In this document: piece after piece, positions 1-8,885 of the stretch
How the letters are laid out: each line of letters begins with the position of its first letter
Numbering within the stretch: the stretch's first letter is position 1
Source: CBDCRK01 sp965220955
Lineage (GTDB): Bacteria; Desulfobacterota; Binatia; Bin18; CBDCRK01
Assembly: GCA_965220955.1 (NCBI GenBank)
Contig: CBDCRK010000036.1
Span: 1 to 64,000, forward strand
Reading direction: 5' to 3'
Length of the DNA stretch: 64,000 nucleotides
Made by a program: the position numbers and the translations under genes
Notes under the pieces: model-generated
Told to the model about the DNA's origin: nothing
Seen by the model: only the letters and a program-made list of their open reading frames with translations
Database searches by the model: none

Positions 1-2385
1 TCAACGAACTCAGTCCACTGGCAGTTCCCCACCCTGACCGCGCCATCGGCCGGCTCTCCACTGACCGTGCAGGCCCGATAGGTAAAACCTCCCCTTTCTG
101 TGGGATTGGTCTCCAGTAAGGTGACATAGAAAGAGTTGTTAGCTGAGCTGGGAATCTCTCTGTCTACAAAGATAGCCATAGTGCTTAGAGTCAGGGCCCT
201 CGGGCTCGGGAGGCGGGGGCGGGGGCCGGCGTCCACCACCGCCGCCGCCACCACCGCCACCACCGGATGAAGCCCCGACGGTGAGGGAAAAGGTGACGGA
301 CGCCGTGTAGGGAGGGTAGGCGGGGGCAGTGGCCGTCACCCGTATCCGTATACCGATGCTCTCTTCCGTGGGTGGCGTGCCGCTGAAGGTGCGGGTCTTC
401 GTATTGAACGCCAACCACTCTGGCAGGGCACTGCCGTCTGCTTGCGTGGCGCGGTAGGTCACTGTCCTGACTTGTCTGGGTTTCTAGGGTGTCGAATTCA
501 GGAACTGTATACGAGAACGCCCCCCCCCGCGTGGCGGACTTGGGCCCGGATGGTGGGGCCCGTCGAGGGCCGGAGGGTGTTACGCGTGATGATGACGGTG
601 ACGTATGCGCAGAGTGGGGGCGGGTTGGTGGTCGATGTCCTGGTAGGGTCGCAGAAGGGGTTGGACATGGTGGGCGGGTCGGGCGGGCTGTCCTCGTCGG
701 TGACACTCACGGTCACGGCGATGCTCCCCGTCGCAGGCGGTATGCCGCTCAGGATCTGGGTGGCCGGATCGAACGCCAGGTTCCCCGCCCACCGGACTGG
801 GGGGCAGCATCTCCGGCAGGACAGTGCCGTTGGTCTTCGTGGCGTAGTACGTCAGGCGAATCTCCGTCCCGGTCGCTGAACGCCACCGGGTCAGTAGTGA
901 ACATCGCCCCTGGCGTGAGGGTGAGGGCGATGGCCATGACCTCCGGGGCAGTCGGCCGCCGGTTGGTCCACAAGGTCAGGGTCGGCCGGGGCCTTGTCCC
1001 GCAACACCTGGGGAATACCGGATCGGCGCCTGTCCAGTCGGTATCGTGGAGGTATAAATCTGTCAGGGCGCTGAGCCTGCCCAACGCAGTGGGGATGAGT
1101 CCGGTCAGTTGGTTGGAGTGGAGATCGAGATACGTCAGGTCGTCAGGTCGCGCTCAGGTCGCCCAACTTAGCGGGGATGGGTCCGCTCAGTTGGTTGTTG
1201 GAGAGATCGAGAACCGTAAACGTCAGGTCGCTGAGGTCGCCCAACGCAGCGGGGATGCGTCCGGTCAGTTGGTTGTTGGAGAGATCGAGATACGTCAGGG
1301 CGCTGAGGTCGCCCAACTTAGCGGGGATGGGTCCGTCCAGTTGGTTGATCGGAGAGATCGAGATACGTCAGGTCGCTCAGGCTGCCCAACTCAGGGGGGA
1401 TGGGTCCGGTCAGTTCGTTGGTAGTGGAGATCGAGATACGTCAGGTCGCTGAGGTCGCCCAACTCAGCGGGGATGGGTCCGGTCAGTTCGTTGATGGAGA
1501 GATCGAGATACGTCAGGTCGCTCAGGTCGCCCAACGCAGGGGGGATGGGTCCGTCAGTTGGTTGGATGGAGATGGAGACCCGTCAGGTTGCTCAGGTGTC
1601 AGGGGGGAGGCGTCCGGTCCAGTTGGTTGATGGAGAGATCGAGATGCGTCAGGGCGCTCAGGTTGCCCAACGCAGGGGGGATGGTTCCGGTCAGTCCGTT
1701 GTTGGAGAGATCGAGACCCGTCAGGTTGCTCAGGTTGCCCAACGCAGTGGGGATGGTTCCGGTCAGTTCGTTGGATGGAGAGATCGAGACCCGTCAGGGC
1801 GCTGAGGTCGCCCAACTTAGCGGGGATGCGTCCGGTCAGTTGGTTGGTTGGAGAGATCGAGATCTGTCAGGGCGCTGAGGTCGCCCAACTTAGCGGGGAT
1901 GCCTCCGGTCAGTTGGTTGGAGCGAGATAGAGCTCTGTCAGGTCGCTGAGGTCGCCCAACTTAGCGGGGATGGGTCCGGTCAGTTGGTTGTTGGAGCGGA
2001 GATGGAGAAACGTCAGGGCGCTGAGGTCGCCCAACTCAGCGGGGATGGTTCCGGTCAGGCCGGTCGTTGGAGAGATCGAGCTGGGTCACGCGCGCCGGCG
2101 TTCCCGATACCACGATGCCGGCCCCACGAGTCCATCGCAACATCCACCGCCCAGTCCAGGCTCGCCGTGCCCCCTAGCGTGGCTTGGAGACCCAGCAGGG
2201 TGTTACAGTCCGCGGCCAAGCCGGGACCCCGATCCGCCACAGCCATACTGTCCTCGGCACATGCTCGTCGTACACGTCTGGGCTCCCGCAGCACCGGGCC
2301 TGCCCAGGGTCAGTATCCCCAGCAGGACGATGTACGCGAGCGCGAGCAGGAGCCGCCGGACTCGTTCGCGCCGGTAGAGTGAATT
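1..2385 (-). pseudogene. Secreted LRR / cadherin-like surface protein, frameshifted and partial
   Basis: Read on the minus strand, the start near 2385 encodes a signal-peptide-like stretch (arginines, then a hydrophobic core and an Ala-Gly-Ala-Gln end, about 2370-2290). A short cap with an ADCNTLLGLQATLGG segment follows. Next come about 14 plant-type 24-residue leucine-rich repeats (LxxLxLxxNxLxGxIP, about 2090-1040). At least two cadherin-like/putative Ig domains follow: one around 900-500, one around 460-270 with the typical LPEWLAFNTKTRTFSGTP motif, then a poly-Gly linker and further sequence to the edge. No single frame runs through; single-base indels switch frame many times. The 3' end lies outside the window. 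No clear ATG was found for the start. It would be an exported adhesion or recognition protein if intact. It is either a decaying gene or a region of poor consensus. Confidence 0.7.
1040..2090 (-). repeat. Tandem 72-bp leucine-rich-repeat units
   Basis: About 14 degenerate copies of a roughly 72-bp unit are visible, each marked on the plus strand by a gagatcgaga-like block (near 1120, 1201, 1280, 1351, 1426, 1497, 1570, 1633, 1706, 1780, 1852, 1921, 1995, 2070). Spacing wanders by one to a few bases instead of staying a multiple of three, so the coded LRR frame breaks repeatedly. In the unit near 1921, adding one A restores the LxLxxNQLT pattern. Confidence 0.85.
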
Positions 2386-2629
2386 GTAACCTATGGATTT
2401 TACTAAGATTTTGCGGGGGGGTAAAAGCGGACCTGGACGAGTGGGGCTTTCCGCTCTCTGGCTTCTCCATGACATACAATCTCTTCTTTCCTGGGGTCTG
2501 GGGGAATAACGCCGGGCCGGGAACTGCCCCGCCATCCCATGCTCTCGCTCAGCTTTCCTTCGTTGTCAGCGTTAGTACAACATGGGCTTCTATAGCCAAC
2601 CCGGTTGTTATCCCGCATTGTATACTCGC
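2386..2629. other. Intergenic region, nothing recognised
   Basis: This stretch separates the stop of the BREX-type ATPase gene from the signal-peptide region of the LRR protein, both on the minus strand. A run of seven G (about 2415-2421) is present. The LRR promoter should lie here, but no clear -10/-35 pair or terminator was seen. Confidence 0.4.
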
Positions 2630-3914
2630 TTACCTGTCTTCGCTCTCGTCGCCTTCGTCCTTGGTCTCCTGCTCCAACTCAGGTAATTCTTCATATTTAG
2701 GTGTAAACTCTGTTCCCTCTGTCTCCGGACGAGCGTTTGGGTACAATCGCAACAGGTCCCATTCATTTATGGCAGCCCGGACCTTATACCGCATCCTGCC
2801 TTGATAACCTGCTCCACCTGCCTTTGCTTCCAATGGTGGCGCATCCCATCCATAGGCCGTGCCATGGATTTGTCTCAAGGTCTCGACTGTCGCATTCACA
2901 TCTTCGTCAGTCGGGGGCTCTAATTGAAGAGCCTCTTGTTCGAGGGTCCCCATCCCTTTTTCGGCTCTGGCCGCAACGACATTTTCTCCTCGTGAGCGCA
3001 ACCGTTGGGCTGCGTGGCTGCGGTCCTGCTTGCCAGAATCTCCTAAAAATGGCTGTGGCAAAGTCGCTTGTCACTGTGCCAACAACGACAAGACCTGGGT
3101 ATTCTTCACCTTCGACCTTTCCCCACCAACGGGCAAGCTCTGCATAAGACTTGGCTCTCTGCAATACAGAGTAAGAACCAACTAACTCGATCTCATCCAA
3201 CAATACAACCCAGCCTTTGTAACCGGCGCCTTTCACCAACTCTGTGGCAAAACGTAAATGTTGAGGGGGCAATTCCTTCGCCTTCGGCGCTCTGAAGGGG
3301 TAATTAGGTAATTGACCTATTTGTCTGAGTCCATCCTTCACATCGGGAACCCTTATCTTTTCTCCTGACCAGAACGCTCTGATTTTGCTCATAAGTTCAA
3401 AATCATTTGCCCTTTCATGAACCATCAGGGTTGCCGGGAATATGGTATGCAACCCGTTCTGAGGGGAATTGGCCCACCGAAAAAAACGGGCGTATACCTC
3501 TGATGAACCTTCAAGTTTGAGTCCCAGTTCTTCCATGAGCTGCCCGGTTCGGTCCGGCATCCGGCCGTGGTCTATTGCGGACTTAAAAACCTTGTCCATG
3601 TTATACAGAGGCGTCTCTTTACTGATGGTTACTTTGCTGCACACAAAACCTTGCGACAAGGCTTGGTGTTCCAGGTATGAGAGTAAGTGAGACTTGCCCG
3701 TACCAAAATCGCCAGAGACCAACATGCCTAATGAACTGGAGGGGGGATCGTCGGAATCGACAGCTTTAGACAGCAGTTTTTTGAACTGATTCTCTGCTTG
3801 CGATTGATTACATCCTAGTATCTCGACAGCTTTTTCGTTAGGCACACCATTGCGAAGTCCCTCCAAGGCGCGTCTGCAAGTCAATGCGTCTTTTCCGTCT
3901 ATGTTGGTATTCAT
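2630..3914 (-). pseudogene. BREX-type (DUF2791-like) P-loop ATPase, +1 frameshift
   Basis: The first part (3914 to about 3050) has a Walker A GDFGTGKSH near residue 69 and a Walker B-like WVVLLDEIEL near residue 240, both typical of the DUF2791/BrxC-BrxD family of ATP-binding proteins of BREX phage-defence loci. The frame then breaks at a run of five A on the plus strand (3045-3049). Removing one base joins TSDFATAI to LGDSGKQDRS and gives one protein of about 427 residues ending at 2630. The gene is third in a tight minus-strand set, 16 bp after its neighbour. The shift is either a consensus error in a homopolymer or a real inactivating mutation. Family assignment rests on motif reading. The actual function (phage defence or another DNA transaction) is inference. 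Confidence 0.6.
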
Positions 3915-3930
3915 GGGGCCAGCCTTTTCT

Positions 3931-4893
3931 TCAGGATATTCGCACCAAAGACGCCAGGGGATTAACTAGGTTTCCATCCCGGACGTCATCCATGACTCTT
4001 GTCATAAGGGCCTGATAACTTCCAAACCCTCTGGAACGGGCGTCGGGGTCAGGGAATGTACGGTCAGTCATGATGAGCAGCAACGCTCCGGCCAATTGGT
4101 CTGTTCTATCGACGAACTCTCTCAGAAGCTCATAGTGATCCATGACCATTGCTTTTGTGTAGTACCTCAGACCGTCTTTCGGATTTCGGGGAAGCGCCAC
4201 GCGAGAGTTGTCGAGCACTACCACAGTCCCCCCACATCCTATGTGTCGAAACCAGAAGAGGGCCGATTCAATGAAATGCCCCGCGGTGACACGGTTTATA
4301 GCGGTATTGATGAAAAACGATTTCACACTGCTCACTTTTGTATTCGTTCCTGTTAGCCAATCAATCAACGGTTGACCTCCATATTGATTTGGACGACTGT
4401 TCTCTGACAGGCAAAGGTGGGTCATGGCGACTCTGAAATCTTTGGTCATGCGGTATTCTTTGGAGACCTCGTTTTGTATTTTTGGCCTCAATTCCTGAAG
4501 TACAAATTGCGAGTCAAGATTGTTTACGTTTGCTACAGCTTCAAAGATGTTATTATCGGCCTCTCTGGGATTGATGTTATCGACCTGATAGCCTCCCTTT
4601 TCGGCCAAACGCAAAATCAGGCGTCGAGCTAACAGACGCCAATCTACTTGGCGCGCCATCTCGAAAAAAATATCCTGTGGCATATGGACTCTGGTCTCCG
4701 CTGCGTCAAGTTTCACGACAACGTAATCCAGGTTTCTGCACCGGCTCTCTATCGCTTCATATAGTGCCAGTTTCCGGCTTTCTGGCGTCACGGCAAACTT
4801 GATGGACGCACCACCCTCTGCGATAAAAGTCGACAAGTATTCGTCATCAAGAAATTTGAGCCAATCGTGAAGCGGTATTTCGTTCGCCATCAT
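3931..4893 (-). CDS. Companion DUF2791-like protein with degenerate P-loop
   Basis: 320 residues. The N-terminus (EGGASIKFAV near residue 26, then an ETRVHMPQ segment followed by a VDWRLLARRL block) resembles the start of BREX-type ATP-binding proteins. Where a Walker A GxxGxGKS would be expected there is VTPESRKLALYEA, with no glycine-rich loop or GK(S/T). A hydrophobic strand GGTVVVLDNSRVAL may be the remains of Walker B. The start ATG (two in tandem, 4893 and 4890) overlaps the upstream stop and follows a GGAGG, so translation is coupled. I infer a non-hydrolysing partner of the P-loop protein at 2630-3914. It could also be an unrelated protein sharing only the fold. Confidence 0.55.
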   Translation of the reverse strand: MMANEIPLHDWLKFLDDEYLSTFIAEGGASIKFAVTPESRKLALYEAIESRCRNLDYVVVKLDAAETRVHMPQDIFFEMARQVDWRLLARRLILRLAEKGGYQVDNINPREADNNIFEAVANVNNLDSQFVLQELRPKIQNEVSKEYRMTKDFRVAMTHLCLSENSRPNQYGGQPLIDWLTGTNTKVSSVKSFFINTAINRVTAGHFIESALFWFRHIGCGGTVVVLDNSRVALPRNPKDGLRYYTKAMVMDHYELLREFVDRTDQLAGALLLIMTDRTFPDPDARSRGFGSYQALMTRVMDDVRDGNLVNPLASLVRIS

Positions 4894-5690
4894 TCACCTC
4901 CGGAAAACTGGATTCCGTAATACGTAATAAGCTGCTCGTCTCGACCTACAAACTGGAAGGTGTCACGGGCTCTTTTCGCGCCTGTTGAAGACGGGAAAGA
5001 TACACGCGCTCCTTTCTTGGTGCGGGATGGACCACTCGCTTCCAAGGCATAAATGTCCCTGGCAAAATCTATATTGTCATACTCACGCTTACTTCCGGGC
5101 AAAGAGGTAAATGCCTTATACACCTCGGCCAAAGGGACGACAGGACCATATCCACCGTTGATTAAACGTGTAGAAGACTGTTCTCTCGATATGAGTAAGT
5201 ACATCTCGTGCAACGCCTCTAGGAAAGCATCTGACTTGAATCGGGGCGGTTTTTTCTGTCTTTCAATTAGGAATTCTACCAAGCGGGATGGTCTTAAAGT
5301 CGAGACCTTCTTTCTGTCAATTCTGACAGCGCGGTCCCCAGGCAAGATTTGAGCTATGGACGGATACGAAATCAACCGGCCATCTCTTTCATGGATGCTC
5401 AATTTCTTTTCTTTTGCTGTATGACACAGCTCGTTTGCATAGCGTTCTTCGAGATAGTTTTCTTCTTCCTCATCCGTAAAAGGCCAAGTTTTAGTGGCGT
5501 TTGCAACTTCCTGACTCAGAGAACTCAGTGCGGGACCAAGCCTTGAACAAGCCCTTTTGATTGCGTTGATGTTTCCGTCCCGGGCTGCCTTCTGCAATGC
5601 CCTGGCGAGTTTTGCCAAGTCTGTTGCAGACTTCAGAGTCGAAGCCGCAGCTTCTTCCATGTCGTTGAATGCCCGCTCGAAGCTGTCCAT
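4890..5690 (-). CDS. Unknown protein, first gene of the DUF2791-like module
   Basis: 266 residues, with ATG at 5690 after a GGGAG ribosome-binding site. The first 80 residues look helical and alanine-rich. The middle is charged and contains TLRPSRLVEFLIERQKKPPR, and a GYGPVVPLAEVYKAFTSLPG segment follows. I see no catalytic motif, signal peptide or membrane segment. The helical, charged middle could suit a nucleic-acid or protein interaction role, but that is a guess. The stop overlaps the ATG of the next gene, so all three products are probably made together. The set starts 70 bp downstream of nuoN, with no obvious terminator between. Confidence 0.5.
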   Translation of the reverse strand: MDSFERAFNDMEEAAASTLKSATDLAKLARALQKAARDGNINAIKRACSRLGPALSSLSQEVANATKTWPFTDEEEENYLEERYANELCHTAKEKKLSIHERDGRLISYPSIAQILPGDRAVRIDRKKVSTLRPSRLVEFLIERQKKPPRFKSDAFLEALHEMYLLISREQSSTRLINGGYGPVVPLAEVYKAFTSLPGSKREYDNIDFARDIYALEASGPSRTKKGARVSFPSSTGAKRARDTFQFVGRDEQLITYYGIQFSGGE

Positions 5691-5760
5691 CAATTACTCC
5701 CTCATTTGTTCCCTATCTCGTATAGAAGAACGCTTAAGCCCAGGGGCTCTTGGTCGACTC

Positions 5761-7212
5761 TTATCCTAGTGACAGAAACGACCCTTTGGCTAGAACCATA
5801 TAGGGGCCAGGGAAAATGCCCATAAGCACGGTACCCAGGGCAGTAATAATAATGGCCAGGGCAAGGTAGGGACGGGCAGAAAGAACCCCAATCTCTTTGT
5901 CCCCTTCCTGCATATACATGGTCACAATCACGCCAATGTAATAATAGGCAGAAACCACGCTGTTGAGCACACCAATCACAGCCAGTCCAATGTATCCGGC
6001 CTGTACCGCTGCGCCAAAGATGTAGAACTTGCCCGTGAAGCCTACCAGTGGCGGCACCCCGGTCAGCGAGAGTAAGAAGACCGCCATAGCTGCGCCCAGG
6101 GCTGGATAACGAAATCCCAGGCCAGCATAGTCAGCAATCTCCTCGTTAGCTTCTCCCTTGTGTCCTACTGCCATAACCACGCCAAAGGCGCCCAGGTTCA
6201 TAAGGGCATAAGCCACCAGATAATAAAGGAGGGCCGCTCCAGCAAGTTCATTGGCAGCGACTATGGCAATAAGCAAATACCCAGCATGGGCAATGCTCGA
6301 ATAAGCCAACATGCGCTTGATATTGCTTTGGACAATGGCAGTAACATTACCAATGGTCATGGTAAGCACTGCCAGCACCCACATCACTGACTCCCATTCT
6401 GCGTGGATACCTCCCAGGGTGTCCATAAACACGCGGGCAAAGGCTGCAAATGCCGCCGCTTTCACTCCTACCGCCATAAACGCAGTCACGGTGGTAGGCG
6501 ATCCTTGATACACGTCGGGTGTCCATACATGAAAAGGAGCGGCAGCTACTTTAAAGCCAAAGCCAACAAACAGCATGGCTACGCCTGCCAGTAGTAGAGG
6601 AGAAACCCCCTCAGCTGCAATATATTCGGCAACCCGTGCCAGCTGCGTGCTCCCAGTCGCCCCATAGACCAGGGCAATGCCATATAAGAGAAAGCCACTG
6701 GCAAAAGCGCCCAAGAGAAAGTATTTAAGCGCCGCCTCCGTTGACCTGGGCTGCTGTCGCCAGATTCCGGCAAGCACGTATACCGCTATGGACATGGTCT
6801 CCAGCCCCAGAAAGATAACAATCAGGTCCGTAGCTGCGGCCATGATCATCATGCCAAGCGTGGCAAAGAGAATGAGGGAATAATATTCGCCCCGACGAAT
6901 CTCTGAGCCTTCGAGGTAGTTGACCGACATGAGAATAGTCAACCCCGCCGCTGGACATAAAAGTAGGTTGAGGAAGAGCGCATAGTTATCCAGCGCCAGG
7001 GTGCCATTAAACGCATTCACACTGCGTCCCCAAAGAATAGGAGAGAAAATTGCCGCCACCCCTAAGCCTAAGAGGCTCAACCATGCCAGAAGAGTTCTCT
7101 CCTCTTCTCGCATCCATAAGTCCCACAACAGTACCAGGACCGCGGTCACTGTAACGGTAAGGCCGGGTAGCAGCGGGAGCCAGTCGATAGTGGGAACGGT
7201 GATTTCTGTCAT
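5761..7212 (-). CDS. nuoN: NADH-quinone oxidoreductase subunit N
   Basis: 483 residues, the normal length for NuoN, with about 14 hydrophobic segments. It is a Mrp-antiporter-type membrane subunit of complex I that forms part of the proton-pumping arm. The block around FKVAAAPFHVWTPDVYQGSP with its conserved lysine, and the IKRMLAYSSIAHAGY block, are diagnostic of the family. It is the last gene of the nuo operon, 15 bp after nuoM. ATG is at 7212. Confidence 0.96.
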   Translation of the reverse strand: MTEITVPTIDWLPLLPGLTVTVTAVLVLLWDLWMREEERTLLAWLSLLGLGVAAIFSPILWGRSVNAFNGTLALDNYALFLNLLLCPAAGLTILMSVNYLEGSEIRRGEYYSLILFATLGMMIMAAATDLIVIFLGLETMSIAVYVLAGIWRQQPRSTEAALKYFLLGAFASGFLLYGIALVYGATGSTQLARVAEYIAAEGVSPLLLAGVAMLFVGFGFKVAAAPFHVWTPDVYQGSPTTVTAFMAVGVKAAAFAAFARVFMDTLGGIHAEWESVMWVLAVLTMTIGNVTAIVQSNIKRMLAYSSIAHAGYLLIAIVAANELAGAALLYYLVAYALMNLGAFGVVMAVGHKGEANEEIADYAGLGFRYPALGAAMAVFLLSLTGVPPLVGFTGKFYIFGAAVQAGYIGLAVIGVLNSVVSAYYYIGVIVTMYMQEGDKEIGVLSARPYLALAIIITALGTVLMGIFPGPYMVLAKGSFLSLG

Positions 7213-7213
7213 A

Positions 7214-7240
7214 TCAGCCTTTAGCTATCAGCTTTCAGCC
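7214..7240. repeat. Short AGCTGAAAGC-type dispersed repeat
   Basis: The plus strand reads as overlapping copies of tcagc-tttagctatcagc-tttcagcc, similar to elements near 43165-43180 and 44014-44046 in this window. The stop codon of nuoM (7228-7230) lies inside it, so the repeat supplies the end of that gene. Confidence 0.45.
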
Positions 7241-8883
7241 TGGGAAAGTATTGAGGACCGGGGCATAGCTCTCTTTTTTAATTCATCCCTCAGATTTTGT
7301 GGCCTAGTCCTGGCTTGGCCCCGTATTGGGTCTAAACCTATCTGTTTGGGCATAGTAGACGGGACTGACGGCCGATTGCCGACTGCTGGCAGCTGAACGC
7401 TTGTATCCACCATTCCTTTCTCCGCCCGCATCAGCATCATTTCTACGGACTTTTCCATACGCATCAGGAATGGCTGCGGATAGAGGCCCATCACTAGCAT
7501 CATGACCAGAAGCGGGGTAAAGACAACGATTTCCCGGCGGGAGAGGTCAAGCAAGGTTTTATTCTCTTCATGCCGTAGAGGGCCAAACATGACCCGTTGA
7601 TACATCCACAACATGTAGACCGCCCCCAGAACAACTCCGGAGACCGCAATCACTCCGGCCATGGTATTAGCCCGAAAAGATCCCAGGAGAATGAGAAACT
7701 CGCCGACAAAACCGTTTAGTCCGGGGAGACCAATAGAGGAAAGCAAAGTAACAAGGAAAATGGCAGCGTAAACTGGCATCCGCTGCCATAGCCCGCCAAA
7801 GTCACTGATCATGCGAGTGTGGCGCCGCTCGTATACTACTCCCACAAGAAGAAACAAAGCCCCAGTGGAAAGCCCGTGGCTAAGCATCTGGTAAATACCA
7901 CCCTCAATCCCCTGCACATTTAGGGCAAAGAGGCCAAGCACAACAAAACCCAGATGGCTGACAGACGAGTAAGCAACCAGTTTTTTTAAGTCCGGCTGCA
8001 CCATTGCCACCAGGGCGCCGTAGACAATGCCAATGACCGCCAGCGCCATCATGATGGGGACCGCTTCTTTAGCTGCATCGGGAAAAAGGGGGATGGCAAA
8101 ACGAACAAAACCATAGGTGCCCATTTTCAAGAGCACGCCGGCCAGGATAACCGATCCGCCGGTTGGTGCCTCGACATGGGCGTCGGGGAGCCAGGTATGG
8201 AAGGGGAAGAGGGGAACCTTAATGGCAAACGACAGGGCAAAGGCGGCAAAAAGCCAGAGCTGCACCTGCACCGGAATTGCCAGTTGATATAGGCTCAGCA
8301 AACTAAAGGTAACCTCTCCCTTTTGCCCGCCGTGCAGGTAGGCAAGGTAGAGGATGGCCACCAGCATGAGCAGGCTGCCGGCCATGGTATAGAGAATGAA
8401 CTTAAGCGCGGCATAAATCCGCCGTGGCCCACCCCATACGCCGATAATGAAGTACATGGGGATGAGCATCACCTCCCAGAAAACATAGAAGAGAAACAGG
8501 TCCAGGGCAACAAACGCGCCCAGCATGCCGGTTTCTAAGAGAAGAAAGAAAAAGAGATACTCTCTTACTCGCCTGTGTATGTCTTCCCAGGAGGCCAGAA
8601 TCACAATAGGGGTGAGAAACGTGGTGAGCAGCACAAGGAAAAGGCTGATGCCATCGACTCCCAGATAGTACTGAATACCAAACTCTGGGATCCAGGAGGT
8701 TTGCTCAACAAACTGGAAGTCTCCGTTTTGCGGGTCAAAGCCAAAAAGAAGTCCCAGGGAGAGCAAAAAGGTAAAAAGAGCAGTTCCCAGGGCCGTCCAC
8801 CACAGGGCTTCTTCCTGCTCTTTGGCAATGAAGAACAGCGAAAAGGCGCCGAATAAAGGGATGAAGACAATCAGGCTTAGCAT
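7228..8883 (-). CDS. nuoM: NADH-quinone oxidoreductase subunit M
   Basis: 551 residues from the ATG at 8883, two bases after the nuoL stop. I reject the longer reading upstream because the typical start MLSLIVFIPLFG begins here. It is an antiporter-like proton channel subunit of complex I. Motifs include IKVPLFPFHTWLPDAHVEAP and KKLVAYSSVSHLGF. The last 50 or so residues, after VEMMLMRAEKG, are polar, rich in Arg, Pro and Gln, and unlike NuoM, which normally ends near 490-510 residues. The tail ends inside a dispersed repeat, so it is probably read-through into inserted repeat-type sequence. Confidence 0.95.
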   Translation of the reverse strand: MLSLIVFIPLFGAFSLFFIAKEQEEALWWTALGTALFTFLLSLGLLFGFDPQNGDFQFVEQTSWIPEFGIQYYLGVDGISLFLVLLTTFLTPIVILASWEDIHRRVREYLFFFLLLETGMLGAFVALDLFLFYVFWEVMLIPMYFIIGVWGGPRRIYAALKFILYTMAGSLLMLVAILYLAYLHGGQKGEVTFSLLSLYQLAIPVQVQLWLFAAFALSFAIKVPLFPFHTWLPDAHVEAPTGGSVILAGVLLKMGTYGFVRFAIPLFPDAAKEAVPIMMALAVIGIVYGALVAMVQPDLKKLVAYSSVSHLGFVVLGLFALNVQGIEGGIYQMLSHGLSTGALFLLVGVVYERRHTRMISDFGGLWQRMPVYAAIFLVTLLSSIGLPGLNGFVGEFLILLGSFRANTMAGVIAVSGVVLGAVYMLWMYQRVMFGPLRHEENKTLLDLSRREIVVFTPLLVMMLVMGLYPQPFLMRMEKSVEMMLMRAEKGMVDTSVQLPAVGNRPSVPSTMPKQIGLDPIRGQARTRPQNLRDELKKRAMPRSSILSQAES

Positions 8884-8885
8884 AA

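Noticed and set aside
489..1424. A 311-codon plus-strand open frame in the repeat region
   Set aside because: It is the antisense of the LRR repeats; the minus strand gives the recognisable LRR and cadherin-like motifs and the plus reading has a biased, repetitive composition.
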